64,000 nucleotides of DNA. Origin: Colletes latitarsis. Taxonomy: Eukaryota; Arthropoda; Insecta; Hymenoptera; Colletidae. Location: contig NW_027488366.1 in the NCBI RefSeq assembly GCF_051014445.1, positions 12,604,001 to 12,668,000 of the forward strand, given 5' to 3'. Shown piece after piece: positions 36,901 through 50,151 of the stretch. The notes beneath the pieces are model-generated. The model was given only the letters and a program-made list of their open reading frames with translations. It was not told where the DNA came from and made no database searches. The translations under genes and the position numbers were made by a program. Within the stretch, counting starts at the first letter, position 1. Each line of letters begins with the position of its first letter.

Positions 36901-39900
36901 TACCACATTACTACGTGATTCACACCAGAAAAAACCCAAGATCCGTTCAACAAGTATGTGAAGAATGCGAAAGTATGAGTCTGATGAGTGAAAATCCCAG
37001 GCCTAACCTAGACCTAACATGAGTTATCCTCAATAATATTGATCTAAACCAGGTTTAATTGAGTGTTTCAGTGTTGTACTGCATTACTATGTGATGCAAT
37101 CCAGAAAAAGCCCAGGAACTAGCCATCTAGTATGAGAAATATGCGAAAGAATGAGCCTGATGAGAGCAAATCCCAGACCTAACCTAGACCTAACATGAAT
37201 TATTCTCTAAAATATTCATCAAAACCAGGTTTAATTGACTGTTTCAGTGTAGTACCACATTACTACGTGATCCAAACCAGAAGAAACCCAGGATCTGCTC
37301 AACAAGTATGTGAAAGACGCGAAAGTATGAGCCTGATGAGGGCAAAGCCCAGACCTATCCCAGACCAAACTTGCGTTATCCTCTAAAATATTGGTCGAAA
37401 CCAGGTTTAATCGACTGTTTCAGTGTGGTACCACATTGCTACGTGATCCAAACCAGAAAAAACCCAGGATCAGTTGAACAAGTATGTGAAAAACGCGAAA
37501 GTATGAGCCTGATGAGGGCGAATCCCAGACCTATCCCAGACCAAACTTGCGTTATCCCCTAAAATATTGATCGAAACCAGTTTTAATTGACTGTTTCAGC
37601 GTGGTACCACATTACTACGTGATCCAAACCAGTAAAAACCCAGGATCCGTTCAACAAGTATGTGAAGAATGCGAAAGTATGAGTCTGATGAGTGAAAAAC
37701 CCCGGTCTAACCTAGACCTAACATGCGTTATCCTCAAAAATATTGATCGAAAACTGGTTTAATCGACTGTTTCAGTGTGGTACCACATTACTATGTGATC
37801 CAAACCAGAAAATAACCCAGGATCTGTTCAACGAGTATGTGAAGTGTGCGAAAGTATGAGTCTGATGAGTGAAAATCCCAGACCTAACCTAGACCTAACA
37901 TGCGTTATCCTCTAAAATATTTATCATGACCAGGTTTAATTGATTGTTTCAGTGTGGTCCCACATTACTACGTGATCCAAACCAGAAAAACCCAGGATCT
38001 GTTCAACAAGTATGTGAAAAACGCGAAAGTATGAGCCTGATGAGAGCAAATCCCAGACCTATCCCAGACCTAACTTGCGTTGTCCTCTAAGATATTGATG
38101 GAAACCAGGTTTAGTTGACTGTTTCAGTGTTGTACTTCATTACTTCGTGATGCAATCCAGAAAAAGCCCAGGATCTAGCCCTCAAGTGTGAGAGATATGC
38201 GAAAGAATGAGCCTGATGAGAGCAAATCCCAGACCTAACCTAGACCTAACATGAATTATTCTCTAAAATATTTATCATGACCAGGTTTAATTGATTGTTT
38301 CAGTGTGGTCCCACATTACTACGTGATCCAAACCAGAAAAAACCCAGGATCTGTTCAACAAGTATGTGAAAAACGCGAAAGTATGAGCCTGATGAGGGCA
38401 AATCACAGACCTATCCCAGACCAAACTTGCGTTATCCTCTAAAATATTGATCGAAACCAGGTTTAATTGACTGTTTCAGTGTGGTCCCACATTACTACGT
38501 GATCCAAACCAGAAAAAACCCAGGATCAGTTCAACAAGTATGTGAAAAACGCGAAAGTATGAGCCTGATGAGGGCGAATCCCAGACCTATCCCAGACCTA
38601 GCTTGCGTTATCCTCTAAAATATTGATCGAAACCAGTTTTAATTGGTTGTTTCAGTGTGATCCCACATTACTACGTGATCCAAACCAGAAAAAACCCAGG
38701 ATCCGTTCAGAAAGTATGTGAAGAATGCGAAAGTGTGAGTCTGATGAGTGAAAATCCCAGACCTAACCTAGACCTAACATGCGTTATCCTCTAAAATATT
38801 TATCATGACCAGGTTTAATTGATTGTTTCAGTGTGGTCCCACATTACTACGTGATCCAAACCAGAAAAAACCCAGGATCTGTTCAACAAGTATGTGAAAA
38901 ACGCGAAAGTATGAGCCTGATGAGAGCAAATCCCAGACCTCTCCCAGCCCTAACTTGCGTTGTCTTCTAAGATATTGATGGAAACCAGGTTTAATTGACT
39001 GTTTCAGTGTTGTACTTCATTACTACGTGATGCAATCCAGAGAAAGCCCAGGATCTAGCCATCAAGTATGAGAAATATGCGAAAGAATGAGCCTGATGAG
39101 AGCAAATCCCAGACCTAACCTAGACCTAACATGAAATATTCTCCAAAACATTGATCGAAACCAGGTGTAATTGACTGCTTCAGTGTGGTCCCACATTACT
39201 ACGTGATCCAAACCAGAAAAAACCCAGGATCCGTTCAACAAGTATGTGAAGAATGCGAAAGTATGAGTCTGATGAGTGAAAATCCCAGACCTAACCTAGA
39301 CCTAACATGCGTTATCCTCTAAAATATTGATCCAAACCAGGTTTAGTGGACTGTTTCAGTGTGGTACCACTCTACTACGTGCCCCAAACCGGAAAAAACC
39401 CAGGATCTGTTCAACAAGTGTGTGAAAAACGCGAAAGTGTGAGCCTGTTGAGGGCAAATCCCAGACCTATCCCTGACCTAACTTGCGTTGTCCTCTATGA
39501 TATTGATGGAAACCAGGTTTAATTGACTGTTTCAGTGTTGTACTTCATTACTACGTGATGCAATCCAGAAAAAGCCCAGGATCTAGCCATGAAGTATGAG
39601 AAATATGCGAAAGTATGAGCCTGATGAGGGCAAATCCTAGACCTAAGCCAGACCTGACATGCGTTGTCCTCTAAAATATTTATCAAAACCAGGTTTAATT
39701 GATTGTATCAGCGTGGTCCCACATTACTACGTGATGCAATCCAGAAAAAGCCCAGGATCTAGCCATCAAGTATGAGAAATATGCGAAAGAATGAGCCTGA
39801 TGAGGGCGAATCCCAGACCTATCCCAGACCTAACTTGCGTTATCCTCTAGAATATTGATCCAAACCAGGTTTAGTGGACTGTTTCAGTGTGGTACCACAT

Positions 39901-39959
39901 TACTATGTGATCCAAACCAGAAAATAACCCAGGATCTGTCCAACGAGTATGTGAAGTGT
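33981..39959 (-). repeat. Right-arm satellite without a long period
   Basis: About 34 monomers of mixed classes. Short local repeats are visible, for example the TTATCATGACCAGG variant at 37921, 38272 and near 38806. Going outward from the element, the first monomers are a partial one, then a GACAACGCAAG/CGTTTTTCACATAC class monomer, then AATAATTCATG class monomers. The last two classes also occur next to the left junction. No gene is seen. Confidence 0.8.
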
Positions 39960-42900
39960 GCGAAAGTATGAGTCTGATGAGGGCAAATCCCAGACCTATC
40001 CCAGACCTAACATGCGTTATCCTCTAAAATATTTATCAAGACCAGGTTTAATTGACTGTTTCAGTGTTGTACTTCATTACTACGTGATGCAATCCAGAAA
40101 CAGCCCAGGATCTAGCCATGAAGTATGAGAAATATGCGAAAGTATGAGCCTGATGAGGACAAATCCTAGACCTAAGCCTGACCTAACATGCGTTGTTCTC
40201 TAAAATATTTATCAAAACCAGGTTTAATTGATTGTATCAGTGTGGTACCACACTACTACGTGACCCAAACCGGAAAAAACCCAGGATCTAGCCATCAAGT
40301 ATGAGAAATATGCGAATGTATGAGCCTGATGAGGGCGAATCCCAGACCTATCCCAGACCTAACTTGCGTTATCCTCTAAAATATTGATCCAAACCAGGTT
40401 TAGTGGACTGTTTCAGTGTGGTACCACACTACTACGTGACCCAAACCGGAAAAAACCCAGGATCTGTTCAACAAGTATGTGAAAAACGCGAAAGTATGAG
40501 CCTGATGAGGGCAAATCCCAGACCTATCCAAGACCTAACTTGCGTTGTCCTCTAAGATATTGATGGAAACCAGGTTTAATCGACTGTTTCAGTGTTGTAC
40601 TTCATTACTACGTGATGCAATCCAGAAAAAGCCCAGGATATAGCCATCAAGTATGAGAAATATGCGAAAGAATGAGCCTGATGAGAGCAAATCCCAGACC
40701 TAACCTAGACCTAACATGAATTATTCTCTAAAATATTGATGGAAACCAGGTTTAATTGACTGTTTCAGTGTTGCACTTCGTTACTACGTGATCCAAACCA
40801 GTAAAAACCCAGGATCCGTTCAACAACTATGTGAAGAATGCGAAAGTATGAGTGTGATGAGTGAAATACCCCGGCCTAACCTAGACCTAACATGCGTTAT
40901 CCTCAAAACTATTGATCGAAATCTGGTTTAATCCTCCGTTTCAGTGTGGTACCACATTACTATGTGATCCAAACCAGAAAATAACCCAGGATCCCTTCAA
41001 CGAGTGTGTGAAGTGTGCGAAAGTATGAGTCTGATGAGGGCAAATCCCAGAACTATCCCAGAGCTAACATGCGTTATCCTCTAAAATATTTATCAAGACC
41101 AGGTTTAATTGAATGTTTCTGTGTGGTACCACATTACTACGTGAACCAAACCAGAAAAAACCCTGTATCTGTTCAACAAGTATGTGAAGAATGCTAAAGT
41201 ATGAGTGAAAATCCCAGGGCTAACCTAGACCTAACATACGTTATCCTAAAAAATATTGTTCGAAACCAGGTTTAATCGACTGTTTCAGTGTGGTACCACA
41301 CTACTACGTGACCCAAACCGGAAAAAACCCAGGATCTAGCCATCAAGTATGAGAAATATGCGAAAGTATGAGCCTGATGAGGGCGAATCCCAGACCTATC
41401 CCAGACCTAACTTGCGTTATCCACTAAAATACTGATCGAAATCAGGTTTAATTGATTGTTTCAGCGTGGTACCACATTACTACGCGATACAATCCAGAAA
41501 CAGCCCAGGGTCTAGCCATGAAGTATGAGAAATATGCGAAAGTATGAGCCTGATGAGGGCAAATCCAAGACCTAACCCAAACCTACCATGCGTTATCCTC
41601 TAAAATATTTATAAGACCAGGTTTAATTGAATGTTTCAGTGTGGTACCACATTACTACGTGAACCAAACCAGAAAAAACCCTGTATCTGTTCAACAAGTA
41701 TGTGAAGAATGCTAAAGTATGAGTCTGATGAGTGAAAATCCCAGGGCTAACCTAGACCTAACATGCGTTATCCTCTAAAATATTGATCCAAGCCAGGTTT
41801 AATGGACTGTTTCAGTTTGGTACCACTTTACTGCGTGATCCAAAGCAGAAAAAACCCTCGACAAGGTCAACATATATGTTATAACTGCGAAAGTATGACC
41901 CTGATGTGGGCAAATCCCAGGCCTAACCTAGACCTAACATGCGTTGTCCTCTAAAATATTGATGGAAACCAGGTTTAATTGACTGTTTCAGTGTTGCACT
42001 TCATTACTACGTCATCCAAACTAGTAAAAACCCAGGATCCGTTCAACAGGTATGTGAAGCATGCGAAGGTATGAGTCTGATGAGTGAAAATCCCAGACCT
42101 AACCTAGACCTAACATGCGTTATCCTCAAAAATATTCATCGAAACCTGGTTTAATCGAATGTTTCAGTGTGGTACCACATTATTATGTGATCCAAACCAG
42201 AAAATAACCCAGGATCTGTTCAACGAGTATGTGAAGTGTGCGAAAGTATGAGTCCGATGGGGGCAAATCCCAGACCCATCCCAGACCTAACATGCGTTAT
42301 CCTCTAAAATATTTATCAAGACCATGTTTAATTGATTGTTTCAGTGTGGTTCCACATTACTACGTGATCCAAACCAGAAAAAAACCCAGGATCCGTTCAA
42401 CAAGTATGTGAAGAATGCGAAAGTATGAGTCTGATGAGTGAAAATCCCAGACCTAACCTAGACCTAACATACGTTATCTTCTAAAATATTGATCCAAATC
42501 AGGTTTGATGGACTGTTTCCGTGTGGTGCCACACTACTACGTGATTCAAACCAGAAAAAACCCAGGATCTGTTCAACAAGTATGTGAAAAAGGCGAAAGT
42601 ATGAGCCTGATGAGGGCAAATCCCAGACCTATCCCAGACCTAACTTGCGATGTCCTCTAAGATATTGATGGAAACCAGGTTTAATTGACTGTTTCATTGT
42701 TGCACTTCATTACTACGTGAAGCAATCCAGAAATAGCCCAGGATCTAGCCATCAAGTATGAGAAATATGCGAAAGAATGAGCCTGATGAGAGCAAATCCC
42801 AGACCTAACCTAGAACTAACATGAATTATTCTCTAAAATATTGGTCGAAACCAGGTTTAATTGACTGTTTCAGTGTGGTCCCACATTACTACGTGATCCA

Positions 42901-45231
42901 AACCAGAAAAAACCCAGGATCCGTTCAACAAGTATGTGAAGAATACGAAAGCATGTGTCTGATGAGTGAAAATCCCAGGCCTAACCTAGACCTAACATGC
43001 GTTATCCTCAAAAATATTGATCGAAACCAGGTTTGATGGACTGTTTCCGTGTGGTACCACATTACTACGTGACCCAAACCGGAAAAAACCCAGGATCTGT
43101 TCAACAAGTATGTGAAAAACGCGAAAGTATGGGCCTGATGAGGGCAAATCCCAGACCTATCCCAGACCTAACTTGCGTTATCCTCTAAAATATTGATCGA
43201 AACCAGGTTTAATTGACTGTTTCAGTGTGGTCCCACATTACTACGTGATCCAAACCAGAAAAAACCCAGGATCCGTTCAACAAGTATGTGAAGAACGCGA
43301 AAGTATGAGTCTGATGAGTGAAAATCCCAGGCCTAACCTAGACCTAACATGCGTTATCCTCAAAATTATTGATCGAGACCTGGTTTAATCGACTGTTTCA
43401 GTGTGCTACCACATTACTACGTGACCCAAACCAGAAAAAACCCAGGATCTGTTCAACAAGTATGTGAAAAACGCGAAAGTATGAGCCTGATGAGGGCAAA
43501 TCCCAGACCTATCCCAGACCAAACTTGCGTTATCCTCTAAAATATTGATCGAAACCAGGTTTAATCGACTGTCTCAGTGTGGCACCACATTGCTACGTGA
43601 TCCAAACCAGAAAAAACCCAGGATCCGTTCAACAAGTATGTGAAGAATACGAAAGCATGTGTCTGATGAGTGAAAATCCCAGGCCTAACCTAGACCTAAC
43701 ATGCGTTATCCTCAAAAATATTGATCGAAACCTGGTTTAATCGACTGTTTCAGTGTGGTACCACATTACTACATGACCCAAACCAGAAAAAACCCAGGAT
43801 CTGTTCAACAAGTATGTGAAAAACGCGAAAGTATGAGCCTGGTGAGGGCAAATCCCAGACCTATCCCAGACCTAACTTGCGTTATCCTTTAAAATATTGA
43901 TCGAAACCAGTTTTAATTGACTATTTCAGCGTGGTACCACATTACTACGTGTCCAATCCAGAAATAGCCCAGGATCTAGCCATGAAGTATGAGAAACATG
44001 CGAAAGTATGAGCCTGACGAGGGCAAAGCCTAGACCTAACCCAGACCTAACATGCGTTATCCTCTAAAATATTTATCATGACCAGGTTTAATTGACTGTT
44101 TCGTTGTGGTCCCACATTACTACGTGATCCAAACCAGAAAAAACCCAGGATCAGTTCAACAAGTACGTGAAAAACGCGAAAGTATGAGCCTGATGAGGGC
44201 AAATCCCAGACCTATCCCAGACCTAACTTGCGTTATCCTCTAAAATATTGACCGTAACCAGGTTTAATTGACTGTTTCAGTGTGGTACCGCATTACTACG
44301 TGATACAATCCAGAAACAGCCCAGGATCTAGCCATGAAGTATGAGAAATATGCGAAAGTATGAGCCTGATGAGGGAAAATCCTAGACCTAACCCAAACCT
44401 AACATGCGTTATCCTCTAAAATATTGATCCAAACCAGGTTTAATGGACTGCTTCAGTGTGGTACCACTTTACTACGTGATGCAAACGAGAAAAAACCCAG
44501 GATCAGTTTAACAAGTACGTGAAAAACGCGAAAGTATGACCCTGATGAGGGCAAATCCCAGGCCTATCCCTGACCAAACTTGCGTTATCCTCTAAAATAT
44601 TGATCGAAACGAGGTTTAATTGACTGTTTCAGCGTGGTACCGCATTACTACGTGATACAATCCAGAAACAGCCCAGGATCTAGCCATGAAGTATGAGAAA
44701 TATGCGAAAGTATGAGCCTGATGAGGGCAAATCCTAGACCTAACCCAAACCTAACATGCGTTATCCTCTAAAATATTGATCCAAACCAGGTTTAATGGAC
44801 TGCTTCAGTGTGGTACCACTTTACTACGTGATGCAAAGCAGAAAAAACCCTCGATCAGGTCAACATGTATGTTAAAACTGCGAAAGCATGACCCTGATGA
44901 GGGCAAATCCCAGGCCTATCCCAGACCTAACATGCGTTGTGCTCTAAAATATTGACGGAAACCAGGTTTAATTGAATGTTTCAGTGTGGTACCACATTAC
45001 TACGTGAACCAAACCAGAAAAAACACAGGAGCCGTTCAACAAGTATATGAAGAATGCGAAAGTATGAGTCTGATGAGTGAAAATCCACGGCCTAACCTAG
45101 ACCTAACATGCGTTATCCCCAAAAATATTGATCGAAACCAGGTTTCGTTGAATGTTTCAGTGTTGTACCAGATTACTACGTGATCCAAACCAGTAATAAC
45201 CCAGGATTCGTTCAACAAGTATGTGAAGAAC
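39960..45231 (-). repeat. 5,272-bp higher-order repeat, copy I
   Basis: This block of 30 monomers (8 bp short of 30 x 176) repeats immediately downstream at an offset of 5,272 bp with few differences. Shared rare variants include AATGCTAAAGTATGAGTG and GTTCAACAGGTATGTGAAGC. It also contains a 704-bp (four-monomer) internal repeat, with the same GAATACGAAAGCATGTG variant near 42940 and 43644. Confidence 0.87.
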
Positions 45232-48200
45232 GCGAAAGTATGAGTCTGATGAGGGCAAATCCCAGACCTATCCCAGACCTAACATGCGTTATCCTCTAAA
45301 ATACTTATCAAGACCAGGTTTAATTGACTGTTTCAGTGTTGTACTTCATTACTACGTGATGCAATCCAGAAACAGCCCAGGATCTAGCCATGAAGTATGA
45401 GAAATATGCGAAAGTATGAGCCTGATGAGGACAAATCCTAGACCTAAGCCTGACCTAACATGCGTTGTTCTCTAAAATATTTATCAAAACCAGGTTTAAT
45501 TGATTGTATCAGTGTGGTACCACACTACTACGTGACCCAAACCGGAAAAAACCCAGGATCTAGCCATCAAGTATGAGAAATATGCGAATGTATGAGCCTG
45601 ATGAGGGCGAATCCCAGACCTATCCCAGACCTAACTTGCGTTATCCTCTAAAATATTGATCCAAACCAGGTTTAGTGGACTGTTTCAGTGTGGTACCACA
45701 CTACTACGTGACCCAAACCGGAAAAAACCCAGGATCTGTTCAACAAGTATGTGAAAAACGCGAAAGTATGAGCCTGATGAGGGCAAATCCCAGACCTATC
45801 CAAGACCTAACTTGCGTTGTCCTCTAAGATATTGATGGAAACCAGGTTTAATCGACTGTTTCAGTGTTGTACTTCATTACTACGGGATGCAATCCAGAAA
45901 AAGCCCAGGATCTAGCCATCAAGTATGAGAAATATGCGAAAGAATGAGCCTGATGAGAGCAAATCCCAGACCTAACCTAGACCTAACATGAATTATTCTC
46001 TAAAATATTGATGGAAACCAGGTTTAATTGACTGTTTCAGTGTTGCACTTCGTTACTACGTGATCCAAACCAGTAAAAACCCAGGATCCGTTCAACAACT
46101 ATGTGAAGAATGCGAAAGTATGAGTGTGATGAGTGAAATACCCCGGCCTAACCTAGACCTAACATGCGTTATCCTCAAAAATATTGATCGAAATCTGGTT
46201 TAATCGTCCGTTTCAGTGTGGTACCACATTACTATGTGATCCAAACCAGAAAATAACCCAGGATCTCTTCAACGAGTATGTGAAGTGTGCGAAAGTATGA
46301 GTCTGATGAGGGCAAATCCCAGAACTATCCCAGAGCTAACATGCGTTATCCTCTAAAATATTTATCAAGACCAGGTTTAATTGAATGTTTCTGTGTGGTA
46401 CCACATTACTACGTGAACCAAACCAGAAAAAACCCTGTATCTGTTCAACAAGTATGTGAAGAATGCTAAAGTATGAGTGAAAATCCCAGGGCTAACCTAG
46501 ACCTAACATACGTTATCCTAAAAAATATTGTTCGAAACCAGGTTTAATCGACTGTTTCAGTGTGGTACCACACTACTACGTGACCCAAACCGGAAAAAAC
46601 CCAGGATCTAGCCATCAAGTATGAGAAATATGCGAAAGTATGAGCCTGATGAGGGCGAATCCCAGACCTATCCCAGACCTAACTTGCGTTATCCACTAAA
46701 ATACTGATCGAAATCAGGTTTAATTGATTGTTTCAGCGTGGTACCACATTACTACGTGATACAATCCAGAAACAGCCCAGGGTCTAGCCATGAAGTATGA
46801 GAAATATGCGAAAGTATGAGCCTGATGAGGGCAAATCCAAGACCTAACCCAAACCTACCATGCGTTATCCTCTAAAATATTTATAAGACCAGGTTTAATT
46901 GAATGTTTCAGTGTGGTACCACATTACTACGTGAACCAAACCAGAAAAAACCCTGTATCTGTTCAACAAGTATGTGAAGAATGCTAAAGTATGAGTCTGA
47001 TGAGTGAAAATCCCAGGGCTAACCTAGACCTAACATGCGTTATCCTCTAAAATATTGATCCAAGCCAGGTTTAATGGACTGTTTCAGTTTGGTACCACTT
47101 TACTGCGTGATCCAAAGCAGAAAAAACCCTCGACAAGGTCAACATATATGTTATAACTGCGAAAGTATGACCCTGATGTGGGCAAATCCCAGGCCTAACC
47201 TAGACCTAACATGCGTTGTCCTCTAAAATATTGATGGAAACCAGGTTTAATTGACTGTTTCAGTGTTGCACTTCATTACTACGTCATCCAAACTAGTAAA
47301 AACCCAGGATCCGTTCAACAGGTATGTGAAGCATGCGAAGGTATGAGTCTGATGAGTGAAAATCCCAGACCTAACCTAGACCTAACATGCGTTATCCTCA
47401 AAAATATTCATCGAAACCTGGTTTAATCGAATGTTTCAGTGTGGTACCACATTATTATGTGATCCAAACCAGAAAATAACCCAGGATCTGTTCAACGAGT
47501 ATGTGAAGTGTGCGAAAGTATGAGTCCGATGGGGGCAAATCCCAGACCCATCCCAGACCTAACATGCGTTATCCTCTAAAATATTTATCAAGACCATGTT
47601 TAATTGATTGTTTCAGTGTGGTTCCACATTACTACGTGATCCAAACCAGAAAAAAACCCAGGATCCGTTCAACAAGTATGTGAAGAATGCGAAAGTATGA
47701 GTCTGATGAGTGAAAATCCCAGACCTAACCTAGACCTAACATACGTTATCTTCTAAAATATTGATCCAAATCAGGTTTGATGGACTGTTTCCGTGTGGTG
47801 CCACACTACTACGTGATTCAAACCAGAAAAAACCCAGGATCTGTTCAACAAGTATGTGAAAAAGGCGAAAGTATGAGCCTGATGAGGGCAAATCCCAGAC
47901 CTATCCCAGACCTAACTTGCGATGTCCTCTAAGATATTGATGGAAACCAGGTTTAATTGACTGTTTCATTGTTGCACTTCATTACTACGTGAAGCAATCC
48001 AGAAATAGCCCAGGATCTAGCCATCAAGTATGAGAAATATGCGAAAGAATGAGCCTGATGAGAGCAAATCCCAGACCTAACCTAGAACTAACATGAATTA
48101 TTCTCTAAAATATTGGTCGAAACCAGGTTTAATTGACTGTTTCAGTGTGGTCCCACATTACTACGTGATCCAAACCAGAAAAAACCCAGGATCCGTTCAA

Positions 48201-50151
48201 CAAGTATGTGAAGAACGCGAAAGTATGAGTCTGATGAGTGAAAATCCCAGGCCTAACCTAGACCTAACATGCGTTATCCTCAAAATTATTGATCGAGACC
48301 TGGTTTAATCGACTGTTTCAGTGTGCTACCACATTACTACGTGACCCAAACCAGAAAAAACCCAGGATCTGTTCAACAAGTATATGAAAAACGCGAAAGT
48401 ATGAGCCTGATGAGGGCAAATCCCAGACCTATCCCAGACCAAACTTGCGTTATCCTCTAAAATATTGATCGAAACCAGGTTTAATCGACTGTCTCAGTGT
48501 GGCACCACATTGCTACGTGATCCAAACCAGAAAAAACCCAGGATCCGTTCAACAAGTATGTGAAGAATACGAAAGCATGTGTCTGATGAGTGAAAATCCC
48601 AGGCCTAACCTAGACCTAACATGCGTTATCCTCAAAAATATTGATCGAAACCTGGTTTAATCGACTGTTTCAGTGTGGTACCACATTACTACATGACCCA
48701 AACCAGAAAAAACCCAGGATCTGTTCAACAAGTATGTGAAAAACGCGAAAGTATGAGCCTGGTGAGGGCAAATCCCAGACCTATCCCAGACCTAACTTGC
48801 GTTATCCTTTAAAATATTGATCGAAACCAGTTTTAATTGACTATTTCAGCGTGGTACCACATTACTACGTGTCCAATCCAGAAATAGCCCAGGATCTAGC
48901 CATGAAGTATGAGAAACATGCGAAAGTATGAGCCTGACGAGGGCAAAGCCTAGACCTAACCCAGACCTAACATGCGTTATCCTCTAAAATATTTATCATG
49001 ACCAGGTTTAATTGACTGTTTCGTTGTGGTCCCACATTACTACGTGATCCAAACCAGAAAAAACCCAGGATCAGTTCAACAAGTACGTGAAAAACGCGAA
49101 AGTATGAGCCTGATGAGGGCAAATCCCAGACCTATCCCAGACCTAACTTGCGTTATCCTCTAAAATATTGACCGAAACCAGGTTTAATTGACTGTTTCAG
49201 TGTGGTACCGCATTACTACGTGATACAATCCAGAAACAGCCCAGGATCTAGCCATGAAGTATGAGAAATATGCGAAAGTATGAGCCTGATGAGGGAAAAT
49301 CCTAGACCTAACCCAAACCTAACATGCGTTATCCTCTAAAATATTGATCCAAACCAGGTTTAATGGACTGCTTCAGTGTGGTACCACTTTACTACGTGAT
49401 GCAAACGAGAAAAAACCCAGGATCAGTTTAACAAGTACGTGAAAAACGCGAAAGTATGACCCTGATGAGGGCAAATCCCAGGCCTATCCCTGACCAAACT
49501 TGCGTTATCCTCTAAAATATTGATCGAAACGAGGTTTAATTGACTGTTTCAGCGTGGTACCGCATTACTACGTGATACAATCCAGAAACAGCCCAGGATC
49601 TAGCCATGAAGTATGAGAAATATGCGAAAGTATGAGCCTGATGAGGGCAAATCCTAGACCTAACCCAAACCTAACATGCGTTATCCTCTAAAATATTGAT
49701 CCAAACCAGGTTTAATGGACTGCTTCAGTGTGGTACCACTTTACTACGTGATGCAAAGCAGAAAAAACCCTCGATCAGGTCAACATGTATGTTAAAACTG
49801 CGAAAGCATGACCCTGATGAGGGCAAATCCCAGGCCTATCCCAGACCTAACATGCGTTGTGCTCTAAAATATTGACGGAAACCAGGTTTAATTGAATGTT
49901 TCAGTGTGGTACCACATTACTACGTGAACCAAACCAGAAAAAACACAGGAGCCGTTCAACAAGTATATGAAGAATGCGAAAGTATGAGTCTGATGAGTGA
50001 AAATCCACGGCCTAACCTAGACCTAACATGCGTTATCCCCAAAAATATTGATCGAAACCAGGTTTCGTTGAATGTTTCAGTGTTGTACCAGATTACTACG
50101 TGATCCAAACCAGTAATAACCCAGGATTCGTTCAACAAGTATGTGAAGAAC
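45232..50151 (-). repeat. 5,272-bp higher-order repeat, copy II with a two-monomer deletion
   Basis: It stays in register with copy I at 5,272 bp to about 48200. There two monomers (352 bp) present in copy I at about 42930-43280 are missing; after that the offset is 4,920 bp to the end of the unit near 50151. The loss of an exact monomer multiple fits unequal exchange in register. Confidence 0.86.
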